Source of the DNA: MTP4 sp052056915
GTDB taxonomy: Archaea; Halobacteriota; Methanosarcinia; Methanosarcinales; Methanosarcinaceae
Direction of reading: 5' to 3'
Assembly: GCF_052056915.1 (NCBI RefSeq)
Contig: NZ_CP195119.1
Span: 4,082,952-4,146,951 of the forward strand
DNA: 64,000 nt
This document shows, piece by piece, positions 7,680 to 16,290 of the stretch. Position 1 is the stretch's first letter; the number at the start of each line of letters is the position of its first letter. A program made the position numbers and the translations under genes. The notes below the pieces were generated by a model. The model did no database searches, had not been told where the DNA came from, and saw only the letters and a list, made by a program, of their open reading frames with translations.

Positions 7680-8558
7680 TCATTTGTATATCTTTAAAAA
7701 CATATTCTTTATTATTTCTTTATATTTGTTCCAAAAAATATCATATTTTATAGCTAAAAACGCAGATATGAGCATAGTTGTATCTAAAAACGCAGACATG
7801 AACATATTATATGGAAGTAATATTGACATATGGTCAACAATGTAAAAGGTTGTTACTACAAAAGCTATGAAATATACTGCCTTAGTTATATATACGACTA
7901 ATTTTGCCTTTTCATCTGCATTTCTTTCGATAGTCACGAGGAGTTCTTTCCTATATTCTTGTAGCTTCCCCTCTAGCTCTTTTTCTTTTGTATTGTTTTT
8001 AATCTCACTTTTTTTGTCGTCTTCAGGATTTTTTTGAATCTCACTTCCCAGATTAGTGGATTGAAAATGTTCAAACATTTCAGGTGCTGTCAACTCTATG
8101 AATTGATTATCAGGGATGTTTGGATTAGAATCAAACCAAATAAATTGTTTTCTAAGCTTGTCAGATAGTTTTTTCAATCCAGTAGGAGTATTTTCATATT
8201 CTATGTACCTTGTGTGGGAAATATCAAATGGAGCAGGGATTCCATTCTTTTCTTTTATTAAAGTGGTTCCTGGTTTTATTGCGTGTCTTATACCTAGCTC
8301 ATAAAATACGTTAGGATTTGGATAAGTAATGTCAGCTACCACATAATCGGATTTAATTATTCTTTTAAATATATCACTTGTAATTCCACCAGGGGCTTCA
8401 ACATCGTCGGAACGTATTACCTCTAAATCAGGCCTTGAATTTAAGATTGCTTCTTTAATTAAATCATCATATCGAGTTCGAAGTTCTTCAGCAGTGATGC
8501 TCAACTCCCCATATTTTTGGTCGCCTATTGCCATTATAACAAAGCAACTCTTTTTCAT
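7680..8558 (-). CDS. TIR/deoxyribosyltransferase-like domain protein with two C-terminal membrane helices
   Basis: A 292-residue protein. Residues 1-110 have the fold shared by nucleoside 2-deoxyribosyltransferases and TIR-like effectors: SCFVIMAIG at the start, VIRSDDVEAPGGITSDIFKR at 47-66, then ADITYPNPNVFYELGIRHA at 75-93 with the conserved Asp and the Glu of YELG. Residues 165-205 are a charged coiled coil. Two hydrophobic segments follow at about 220-240 and 247-270. Proteins carrying this NPNVFYELG motif are common in prokaryotic nucleotide-signalling defence, where they cleave NAD or related nucleotides; a C-terminal membrane anchor fits an effector. The motifs are seen; the defence role is inferred. 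It stands alone between R1 repeats and the pentapeptide gene. Confidence 0.75.
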   Translation of the reverse strand: MKKSCFVIMAIGDQKYGELSITAEELRTRYDDLIKEAILNSRPDLEVIRSDDVEAPGGITSDIFKRIIKSDYVVADITYPNPNVFYELGIRHAIKPGTTLIKEKNGIPAPFDISHTRYIEYENTPTGLKKLSDKLRKQFIWFDSNPNIPDNQFIELTAPEMFEHFQSTNLGSEIQKNPEDDKKSEIKNNTKEKELEGKLQEYRKELLVTIERNADEKAKLVVYITKAVYFIAFVVTTFYIVDHMSILLPYNMFMSAFLDTTMLISAFLAIKYDIFWNKYKEIIKNMFLKIYK

Positions 8559-9068
8559 GTTTCAGTAATCACTTTTAGCTAATTTAACTTTTTCTAAATT
8601 TGTGGCTTCATTCTGGGTTTTTCAAAAAGTTCACCTACTATACCACATAATAAAGTCTTCCATTTAGCCATTACATCTTTCTGCCATTAATTTCGATAAC
8701 CGTTTGGCTCTTTACTTCTATGGTAGGTAGCTTATATTCAAGTCCTAAATCTGAGAAAGGCACATTTAATCATTAAATATTATTTTATTATAATTTAAAA
8801 CTTTTTTTAATATTCATGCATTGAAAAATTCTGTTAGTTTCAGCGGATACTTGGGGATTTCCCAACCCTTCAAGTGTTTTCGAAGCAGGAGATAATGTAA
8901 CCTCACAAAAGCCCTCTGAGGAGAAATCTCAGGCACACAAAGGATAACACAAACACCCACTCAAAAAAATGGCTTATAAGGGCTGTGTGAAAGCTGGATT
9001 TTTTAAGTAAAGAAAAAACGTAGTTGTTCAGTTACCTTTGCTCCTAACTTATTTTTCTGTTACACTCA
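8559..9068. other. Spacer without a supported gene
   Basis: AT-rich sequence between the TIR-like and pentapeptide-repeat genes. A TATA-like ATTATTTTATTATAATTTAA lies at about 8780-8800. No coding signal, RNA gene or repeat family member was recognised. Confidence 0.4.
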
Positions 9069-10070
9069 ATGCTGATAATTTTCATATTGGCTAATATAAA
9101 AATCATTCATTTTGTGTTTTGTATGAAAAGTGATGAGATCCTATTTTTACGTCGCACTCTCATATCGATAAAAAATTTGTTTCCAAAAATACTTCTGTAC
9201 ATCTTTGTTCCAGCTATTATTTTAATAGTTTTATGGAAAGTTCCTCAATTACAGGTGTCACATCTAAGTGGCTCACTTGATGGTCCCGCAGAAGCTGCCG
9301 AGCTAGAAAACAAATTCCGGTTAACTATTGCTCAGATTTTAGGAGGAATGGCATTACTGGCTGGACTTTATTATACGCATCGACGTATTACAGCAATTGA
9401 AGAAGGACAGATTACAGAGAGATTTACGAGAGCTATTGAGCAGTTAGGGAATAAAGGTCTGGAATTTAGATTGGGCGGGATCTATGCTCTTGAAAGAATA
9501 GCAAATGAGTCGGAGAAAGACCATTGGCCTATCATGGAGATTTTGACTGCTTATATTCGGAAGAACTCTCCCAATATTAATATAAATAAGGATGAAAAAA
9601 GAGATGGTGAAAAATTATCAATTGATATTCAAGCGGTACTTGATGTTTTAAGAAGAAGAAACAGAGAACATGAGAAGAAAGAATTTCGGGTACTTGATTT
9701 GAGTGATACTTATTTAGAGGGGGCTAACCTTGAATGGGCTAACCTTGAATGGGCTAACCTTGAATGGGCTAACCTTAAAGAAGCCAACCTTAAAGTGGCT
9801 AATCTTAAAGGAGCTAACCTTACAGGAGCTAACCTTAAAGAAGCCAACCTTAAAATGGCTAACCTTGAATGGGCTAACCTTGAAAGGGCTAACCTTGAAA
9901 GGGCTTACTTTAATTTGGCTAACCTTACAGGAGCTTACCTTGAAGGGACTAACCTTACAGGAGCTCACCTTGTGGCTTTCCTTGAAGGGACTACCCTTAC
10001 AGGAGCTAACCTTACAGGAGCTTACCTTGGGGGGCGCTTGATTTATCACTCGAACAACTTTTGGAAGTGA
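9069..10070 (+). CDS. Membrane-anchored pentapeptide-repeat protein, frameshifted near its C-terminus
   Basis: A 333-residue frame. Two hydrophobic segments (about residues 40-56 and 92-105) precede a domain typical of a widespread pentapeptide family: RFTRAIEQLGNKGLEFRLGG, IYALERIANESEKDHWPIM and EILTAYIRKN. Residues 215-325 are A(N/Y)L.. pentapeptides, which form a right-handed quadrilateral beta-helix. The frame ends in a non-homologous GGRLIYHSNNFWK because a GGGGGG run (10029-10034) has one base too few to stay in frame with the usual C-terminal LSLEQLLEVK segment. The start may be the ATG at 9123, since TAATATAAAAA lies about 28 bp before it. Function is unknown; the family is linked to membranes and stress or defence loci. 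Confidence 0.8.
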   Translation: MLIIFILANIKIIHFVFCMKSDEILFLRRTLISIKNLFPKILLYIFVPAIILIVLWKVPQLQVSHLSGSLDGPAEAAELENKFRLTIAQILGGMALLAGLYYTHRRITAIEEGQITERFTRAIEQLGNKGLEFRLGGIYALERIANESEKDHWPIMEILTAYIRKNSPNININKDEKRDGEKLSIDIQAVLDVLRRRNREHEKKEFRVLDLSDTYLEGANLEWANLEWANLEWANLKEANLKVANLKGANLTGANLKEANLKMANLEWANLERANLERAYFNLANLTGAYLEGTNLTGAHLVAFLEGTTLTGANLTGAYLGGRLIYHSNNFWK

Positions 10071-10159
10071 AAAGTCTTTATGCAGCTAAATTAGATGAAA
10101 AGTTACTGAAATCTCTAAAGGAATCAGATCCATCTCTTTTTGAAAAAGTCTCTGAATAA
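10034..10159 (+). pseudogene. Displaced C-terminal tail of the pentapeptide-repeat gene
   Basis: In the -1 frame the sequence continues as ALDLSLEQLLEVKSLYAAKL and DEKLLKSLKESDPSLFEKVSE, ending with TAA at 10157-10159. This is the standard tail of this family. A single G added to the G6 run at 10029-10034 restores one continuous protein, so this is a recent one-base deletion, a phase-variable run or an assembly error. Confidence 0.75.
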
Positions 10160-10210
10160 ATCGTTAAATTGGTGATATAATTCACAAACTACCAGAAAAA
10201 ATTTTCACAA

Positions 10211-10232
10211 CTGTGAGGGGTGGGATTCGAAC
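10211..10232 (-). other. Fragment resembling a tRNA 3' end (possible attachment-site scar)
   Basis: On the minus strand the sequence reads GTTCGAATCCCACCCCTCAC then AG: the T-loop, 3' T-stem and acceptor strand expected of a tRNA-Leu-type gene. The 5' half of the T-stem is missing and no D-arm or anticodon arm can be found in the next 90 bp, so it is not a functional tRNA. Such 3' fragments are the usual remains of integration into tRNA genes. The rest of the 10160-10582 spacer is AT-rich and without a supported gene. Confidence 0.4.
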
Positions 10233-10582
10233 TTGCAGAATTCTTGATAAGGGATTTCAAGAAAAGCATACATAACCAATCAAATCTGTTTTCCAGTACC
10301 TGATCTGAGAACCAGAGAAGGGGGATTAAATCAAAACACTTTATAAACATTTAATCATTAAAAACATTTGTTGTGCAAAACCACATGCAAAATAGATTTT
10401 CACCTTTCTATATGATAACTTTGCAACTAAAAATTTATTTTCAGTCCATGCAAAACAGCTAAGAGCCAGGATATTTTACAAAAGAAAAAAATGATCTTTA
10501 TATTGTTGTTTTAAAGTAACGAGAATAAGAAGTTAAGCAAATTAATATTTTCAAACAGATATAACTCTCAAGTTCGAATGAT

Positions 10583-13189
10583 TCAGCTTAACTGTTCAAC
10601 GAGATCCTCTCTGTCATTCAACAACAGATAGCCTTTAATTTTCCGGGCTAATCTTTCCGGAAGCCTGGCCAATTTTGTAATGTGCTTCCCTTTTATTCTC
10701 TTCAAATCGTCTTTTAGTTCATCATAAGAAATTTCCTGCAAAGGAATTGTTACTATGTGCTTTGCCCCTGTCCCCAAAATATCAATTCCCGAAGAAATTT
10801 CGATTTCTTCTTTTATTCCAGGTTTCAGACAGATCCTTATCTCGCTCATTTCCTGAGTAAGTCCATCCAGTTTTGCCCCTAAATCCTGACCTACTTTGTT
10901 TATATTTTCGACAACAGTATCTTCAGGAACAACTTTCACAGTGGGAATCTGACCAATCACGAAAAGCAGGGTTTCATACTGTTTCGTCAGATCTCTTTCA
11001 TACCTCATTACTTCAATCTTATTCAGAATATACTCGTTTTCGGGTAGATCTGCTACTTTCGATTTTAAAAGATAAGCAGCGTCCTCCACTTTTTGAGTCA
11101 TTTCCTCCTGACTCCCAATTTCCCATTTCTGAACTTCCCGACTGACAGCACATGCAATTTCTTCCGTCTCAGTACCTTGAGATTCCCGGCACGCGGTCTT
11201 TGCTTTCTCCTGGATTTCTTCGAGGAGGGATTTTAGTTTTCGATCGAGGAGGGGAAAGCCTTTTTTTATTGTAGCTGTAGCATAAGGTGATACTTCTTCT
11301 GTTTCAATCATCAATTCTGCGGCCTGCTCGCAGTATTTCCTGTAAAAATTAAGTTCATTTTTCTTTGCTTCAAAGCCTATATTTTCAAAATTTTGGACTT
11401 CCTTTAATGCATTATACAGATTTTCAACAGCTTCAAATAATATTTTTTTGTTTTCTGACATAATAATTGTATATTTCAATTCTCTCAAGTGTTTACTAAT
11501 TTCATCTTCTACCTTTTGTTTTTTAGGAAAAATTATCGTGTAGAATGATCGGTAAAATGGAAAGCAAAAATTAGAAGGGTTGTAGTAGGTGTCTACAAAA
11601 GAAGATTTGTCAAAAAAATTGATCGCTTTTTCCAGTTCACTTTTGTAATCGGTTTCATTTTCTGCCACCGATGCTCTATATATTGAAATTTTTCCAAGGG
11701 CATGATATGCATTAGCTCTTACCGGTTCATATTCATTTATAGCCAGTTCGATTAAATAGTCCCAAGCTTTCTGTTTATCAGGGATGTCTGAAAAAGCAGA
11801 CCCAAGTGCTTTTGCTACCGCCTTTTGCACATCCCCTTCTTCATCACTGGTCAGTTTTATTAAATCTTCCCATGCTTTTTGTTTATCTGGGATGTCTGAA
11901 AAAGCAGACCCAAGTGAATATGCTGCATTCATTCGCACCCATCGGGCTCCATCTTCGGTTAGTTTGTGCAAATCTTCCCACGCTTTTTGTTTATCTGGGA
12001 TGTCTGAAAAAGCAGATCCAAGTGCTTTTGCTGCATGCATTCGCACTCCTTTGCTTTCATCACTGGTTAGTTTGTGTAAATCTTCCCACGCTTTTTGTTT
12101 ATCTGGGATGTCAGAAAAAGCAGATCCAAGCGCTTCTGCTGCAATCCAACTCGATTTACTATTGTTGGCCAATTTATGTAAATCACTCCATGCTTTTTGT
12201 TTATCCGGAACATTTAAAAAAGTATATCCAAGTTCCATTAATGGTACCATTTGCCCAATTGTCTGGCTCTCATTGGCCAGTTTTATTAAATCATCCCACA
12301 TTTTCTGCTTATCAGGGACATTTGAAGATACAGATTCAAGTGCTTGTCTTACCCATAATTGCACCCATAAATCCTTATCATTAAACAGCTTTATTAACTC
12401 ATCCCACATTTTCTGTTTCTGTTTATCCGGGACGTTTGAAAAAACCGATCCAATGGCTAGTGATGCTTCACTTCGCACCATAGGGTCTTCATCTCTGATC
12501 AGTTTGTATAAATCGTTCAAAGCTATCTGTTTATCAGGAACATCTAAAAAAGCAGATCCTATGGCACCTGCTGCCCCCATCCGCATTAAAATTTCATCAT
12601 CACTGGTCAGTTTGTGCAAATATTCCCATGCTTTCTGTTTATCTTGGACGCGGGAAAAAGCAGACCCGAGAACAAGTATTGCCCCCCATTTTCCCCACCC
12701 ATCTTTTTCGTTGACCAGTTTTATAAAATCTTCCCATGTTTTCTGTTTATCGGGAACGTTTGAAAAAGCAGATCCAAGCAATTTTGATGCTTCCCTTCGT
12801 ACCCATTCATTTTTGTTTTCATCGGTGATCAGTTTTATTAAATCTTCCCATGCTTTTTGTTTATTTGGGACTTTAGGAAAAGCATATCCAAGTGCTTTTG
12901 CTGCTCCCATCTTAACAGAATGTTTTTCATCGCAGGTCAGTTTTATCAAATCATCCCAAACTTTCTGTTTATCCGGAACATGGGATAAAGCAGATACAAG
13001 GATAAATTCTGCCTTATTTGTCGCATATGACCCTAAGTTATCCACAGCGTTTATCAGTCTTATTAAATCTTCCCATGCTTTTTGTTTATCGGGAATATAA
13101 TTAAAATTCAACTTTAGATGATCTAAAGCTTCTCTACGTTCTTCTAGATCTTCACTAAAAGATTTTATATGAATTTCTTCTTGATCCAC
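10583..13189 (-). CDS. HEAT-repeat protein with a conserved helical C-terminal domain (paralogue 2)
   Basis: An 868-residue protein. Residues 15-520 hold about thirteen HEAT-like repeats of 37-38 residues; the core is FSDIPDKQKAWEDLHKLTSD. Repeats between residues 355 and 500 are almost identical in protein and DNA, showing recent internal expansion. Residues 540-720 match the helical region of the paralogue at 5229 (FYRKYCEQAAELM, LLEEIQEKAKTACRES, CAVSREVQKWEIGSQEEM). The end is again strand-rich (EIEISSGIDILGTGAKHIV). GTG is the start codon. The longer solenoid suggests a binding surface that varies by repeat number. No catalytic motif was found, and function is unknown. Confidence 0.8.
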   Translation of the reverse strand: MDQEEIHIKSFSEDLEERREALDHLKLNFNYIPDKQKAWEDLIRLINAVDNLGSYATNKAEFILVSALSHVPDKQKVWDDLIKLTCDEKHSVKMGAAKALGYAFPKVPNKQKAWEDLIKLITDENKNEWVRREASKLLGSAFSNVPDKQKTWEDFIKLVNEKDGWGKWGAILVLGSAFSRVQDKQKAWEYLHKLTSDDEILMRMGAAGAIGSAFLDVPDKQIALNDLYKLIRDEDPMVRSEASLAIGSVFSNVPDKQKQKMWDELIKLFNDKDLWVQLWVRQALESVSSNVPDKQKMWDDLIKLANESQTIGQMVPLMELGYTFLNVPDKQKAWSDLHKLANNSKSSWIAAEALGSAFSDIPDKQKAWEDLHKLTSDESKGVRMHAAKALGSAFSDIPDKQKAWEDLHKLTEDGARWVRMNAAYSLGSAFSDIPDKQKAWEDLIKLTSDEEGDVQKAVAKALGSAFSDIPDKQKAWDYLIELAINEYEPVRANAYHALGKISIYRASVAENETDYKSELEKAINFFDKSSFVDTYYNPSNFCFPFYRSFYTIIFPKKQKVEDEISKHLRELKYTIIMSENKKILFEAVENLYNALKEVQNFENIGFEAKKNELNFYRKYCEQAAELMIETEEVSPYATATIKKGFPLLDRKLKSLLEEIQEKAKTACRESQGTETEEIACAVSREVQKWEIGSQEEMTQKVEDAAYLLKSKVADLPENEYILNKIEVMRYERDLTKQYETLLFVIGQIPTVKVVPEDTVVENINKVGQDLGAKLDGLTQEMSEIRICLKPGIKEEIEISSGIDILGTGAKHIVTIPLQEISYDELKDDLKRIKGKHITKLARLPERLARKIKGYLLLNDREDLVEQLS

Positions 13190-13306
13190 AATTCTTTACA
13201 CCATTATTCACCTAACACCCTCAAATTTATAAAACATTCTTTTTCTCTACTTCATTTCTAAAACTTTTGTTTATCACATCTACTTCAATTTTAAAGCAGT
13301 CATTAA

Positions 13307-13344
13307 GGAAAAGCCGGTCGTCTTTGCCGACCGGTGAGTGCCCC
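13307..13344 (+). repeat. Hairpin repeat with conserved 3' tail, copy 1
   Basis: GGAAAAGCCGGTCG, a short loop, CGACCGG and TGAGTGCCCC. The stem CCGGTCG/CGACCGG differs from other copies while the flanks AAAAGCC and GGTGAG are kept. It lies in the spacer before the HD/nuclease-like gene. Confidence 0.6.
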
Positions 13345-13448
13345 GTTTATCTAAAATAAGCTTGTTAACGAACGGTATTCTTAGATTATCATTATGATCT
13401 TCACTGTGGAGTGTTTTTCTCTCTTTAGCAGAGAGTTTTTCCTCTCAA

Positions 13449-13545
13449 TCCCAATTCTGTAAAAATATATTTTTTCGGTTGGCGGTCACTTCAATCGAAT
13501 CCTCTGCATCCGCTTGTCCGAATTTGAGCGATCGAAAAACTGTGA
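13449..13545 (+). repeat. R1 dispersed intergenic repeat
   Basis: CCCAATTCTGTAAAAATATA, TTTTTTCGGTTGGCGG, CTTCAATCGAATCCTC, CCGCTTGTCCGAATTTGAGC and GATCGAAAA. It closes the series of R1 copies that separate modules between 2.8 and 13.5 kb. The remaining spacer (13190-13729) holds a TATA-rich promoter region (about 13650-13710) for the next gene. Confidence 0.7.
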
Positions 13546-13729
13546 TCTTTCGCTTTGAGGAGCAATTTAAATGTCCATTCGTTAAAATCATATAGATATC
13601 TTTCTTCTAGGAGTAAGCTTGACAATTAAAGTAGAAAGAATGCATTAATTTATATAGATTTAAATTTTTTATATAAATCTTTGATACATATAAAAAAGAA
13701 TATATGTGTAGTTAGAAATTTTAGTATTC

Positions 13730-15658
13730 ATGGACATGGAATCGACTTTAAAATATCATCTTCCTGGTTTAGGTCAACTAAAAGCTGAGCTTTATTTAAA
13801 CTCTTTACAAGCCTATAAATTAATAAAAGAGAAAAGCCATGTCCAACGTCTAAAGGAAATTGACCAATTAGGCGTAATAAGAAATGTCTATGAGGGTGTT
13901 CATCACTCTCGATGGGAATATGTGATGGTTCAATTAGGAATATTACATCAATTAAACGTTATAGATTTAGATACTGGCTGTAAACCATCGAAAGGCATGG
14001 GATTAAATTCAAAGGTAACAATTAATTCTCGAAATACAAGTTATGTTGAAATTATTCAAATGTGGATTATGCTTCTAAATATGGGTCATCTTCCTGGGAC
14101 CTTTTCTAGTGAAAAGGCTCTTTTGAAATGTCTAAAAGGGGATTATACATTACAAAAATCCTTAAAAGACGGTCTTCCCAACAAAGAAGTAAAGTCTTAT
14201 TTTTTCAAAATAATTGCCGAAGAAAATATCTATGATCTCCACAAAGTTTTATCTTTTTTTTATTTAAGTAGGTATAAAAGGTATAATCCTGAATTGATTG
14301 AGTATTTAGTTAAGGTTCTCGAATTATACTGTATTGATTACCCTGTAATTGACAAATATGATGAATTCGATATTGTTAGAAAGAAATCTATAGAAATTAC
14401 GCTAAATAAAAATAAACAAATCTTTAACAAAATAAGACAAATTTCTTATTTATATCTTGATTCAAAATACGGTCCAACACCATTTAACTTCGATTTGGAA
14501 TGCATTTTAATCAATTTGTCTGAATATGTTGATAAATTGTTTCTTGACAATGGTAATCATATTGCTCAAAGCATAAATGATTTTGATAAATTTCTCTCTT
14601 CAACTATTTATCAATCAGAAGACTCTTTGCAAGCACAAGGATTTCATGTAAAAAGAGTAGCTGAAAATATAAAAAAAATGTGTAAGGATGATGAAATTTA
14701 TGGCATCAATAAATTTTTTAAATTTTTATACCGCAATGATAACTTTAACTATAAATATAATTATACTGATTACTTAGATCTCGACTCTCAGATAAAGTTT
14801 TCTATATGTGCTAAAAATCCAAATCTTCTTGAATTATGGGGGCAAGAAAATTATGATAGAATGTATCCTAATAAGTTAAAAAATATACTTAATTTCAAAT
14901 ATGAAGATAAGTTAAATTTAGATTATGGAATTAAAAAATGTATATTTTCTGTAGAACCTAGTATTAAAAAAGAAAATTATAACATAGCTTTTTCATTTTT
15001 CAAAGGTTGCAAAGATCCCCAAAGGTTTGAAATATTAGGAAAACTTATAAAAGATTTGGTTTCTTTGGAGAATGAAATTCAGACTTCAAATTCAGGTGGT
15101 CAAGAAGGAACCTTTAGACTTATCTATAAGGATCTTTTTTTGTATTTACTGAAACAAATTAGTGAAAATAAGTGCATTTTTAAGTTCGATAATTATACCA
15201 CGTTGGATGTACCTTGTATAGGAAACGTGGGGTCAACTTCCGCAGCAAATTCGTTAAAAAAAATGATTGAGAATTTTGAAAATATTGAAGAAATCGGTAA
15301 ATCTAGAATGCATGAAGTGGGAAGTCTTGAAAAATCTTTGAGAGAGATTGAGCATAGGGGCCCAATTATTGTCTGCTCAAATCAAATAAAAGTTCAAACA
15401 TATGACCGAAATGACCTGACAGATATCGATGGCATAGGTTTTGGTTACAAGAATGGAAACCTACACCTTTTATTGGTTGAAGCGAAAAAAATGAAATTAC
15501 GTCCCTTAAAAGAATCAAGAGATCAGCTTATTACGAATTTGAAAGATAAACTAAAAGTAAATACCAGTGCCATTAATTCATTAGATGAATATATAATAAA
15601 TCTGGATAAAAGCGTTTGCTGTTATCTTCCTGTAGACGGTAAGTTATTCAACGATTAA
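13730..15658 (+). CDS. Uncharacterised protein: degenerate HD-like N-terminus and PD-(D/E)XK nuclease-like C-terminus
   Basis: A 642-residue protein not matched to a named family. Residues 56-73 (GVHHSRWEYVMVQLGILH) and 113-126 (IMLLNMGHLPGTFS) mimic the THSRFEHS and LLHDIGHLPFSH signatures of HD-domain dNTPases, but the catalytic His-Asp is replaced by Asn-Met, so hydrolase activity is doubtful. Residues 150-540 are Lys/Asn-rich and helical. Residues 565-588 read DIDGIGFGYK followed by LHLLLVEAKK: a D, then hydrophobic-E-X-K as in PD-(D/E)XK nucleases. Codon use is AT-rich compared with the core genes, suggesting transfer. A nucleotide-sensing nuclease in defence is a reasonable guess but unproven. 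Confidence 0.65.
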   Translation: MDMESTLKYHLPGLGQLKAELYLNSLQAYKLIKEKSHVQRLKEIDQLGVIRNVYEGVHHSRWEYVMVQLGILHQLNVIDLDTGCKPSKGMGLNSKVTINSRNTSYVEIIQMWIMLLNMGHLPGTFSSEKALLKCLKGDYTLQKSLKDGLPNKEVKSYFFKIIAEENIYDLHKVLSFFYLSRYKRYNPELIEYLVKVLELYCIDYPVIDKYDEFDIVRKKSIEITLNKNKQIFNKIRQISYLYLDSKYGPTPFNFDLECILINLSEYVDKLFLDNGNHIAQSINDFDKFLSSTIYQSEDSLQAQGFHVKRVAENIKKMCKDDEIYGINKFFKFLYRNDNFNYKYNYTDYLDLDSQIKFSICAKNPNLLELWGQENYDRMYPNKLKNILNFKYEDKLNLDYGIKKCIFSVEPSIKKENYNIAFSFFKGCKDPQRFEILGKLIKDLVSLENEIQTSNSGGQEGTFRLIYKDLFLYLLKQISENKCIFKFDNYTTLDVPCIGNVGSTSAANSLKKMIENFENIEEIGKSRMHEVGSLEKSLREIEHRGPIIVCSNQIKVQTYDRNDLTDIDGIGFGYKNGNLHLLLVEAKKMKLRPLKESRDQLITNLKDKLKVNTSAINSLDEYIINLDKSVCCYLPVDGKLFND

Positions 15659-16068
15659 AATATTAGTTATATCTTGGTTTTCAAAAATTACTTGTAACTA
15701 TTCATTCCAAAAAAAACAACATCAATGGCCATCTTTATAAAATTTTTTAAGAGCGTTGGAAAAGTCTGAAATCTATAAATTATCGCACACAGTCATTGAA
15801 ATTTAAATTAGTAATTCGGCATCATTCGGAATTATTAAATTTATGTACAATGATCAAATTGGGCAAATTTTAGGAAATTGTGGACTTTTCCGAAGCTATC
15901 TTCTTATGTATGTTTCTGTGAATTCTGTGAATTAATTTTATTAAATTGTTGCTATTGATTGCGCTTTTTATATTGTCTCAGTAAGCGACCAGATATCTCA
16001 GTTTAGTCAAAATCAATATCAATCAACTGATTTTGGCAGGCTAAATAGTTATAAAAAAGAAACATCAA
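15659..16068. other. AT-rich spacer without a supported gene
   Basis: No frame with coding character and no repeat family member. It runs from the nuclease-like gene to the first displaced argG fragment. Confidence 0.4.
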
Positions 16069-16290
16069 CCTGCCCCTCTTAAAAAAGGACTGGCAAAAAA
16101 ATTCGCTCTGTATCTACAAACTTCTTGAACAGCCTTGCCTGGAACCCGTGATACTTCGCAAACCCTTCGGCATCCTTCTGGTCAATGTTCTGACTATCAA
16201 ACGAAACCAGTTCCTCAGAATACAGAGCATTCGGAGAGCAGCGGGCAAGGATTGTGAGGGCATCTTTGTAGAGTGACCTTTTCCATGATC
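16069..16290 (-). pseudogene. argG: Displaced argG 3' end with its terminator, copy 1 (older)
   Basis: The minus strand matches the last 60 or so codons of argG (19743-19950). TTCGCAAACCCTTCGGCATC and GACTATCAAACGAAACCAGT are shared exactly, with about 20 scattered changes and a small deletion near 16270. The flank at 16069-16098 (CCTGCCCCTCTTAAAAAAGG) mirrors the terminator downstream of the intact argG (CCTGTCCCTCTAAAAGGACA). It has no start codon and is not functional. With the copy at 18675 it brackets the TPR gene. Confidence 0.8.

Noticed and set aside
9714..10049. 111-codon minus-strand frame opposite the pentapeptide repeats
   Set aside because: It is the shadow of a 15-bp repeat read backwards (KVS repeats); the plus-strand protein has a clear family match.
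10211..10300. Complete tRNA gene on the minus strand
   Set aside because: Only the T-loop and acceptor 3' strand are present; no cloverleaf can be completed.
11784..13100. 438-codon plus-strand frame opposite the HEAT gene
   Set aside because: It arises because the repeat unit lacks stops on the other strand; composition is Ser/Cys/Phe-rich and follows the repeat period.
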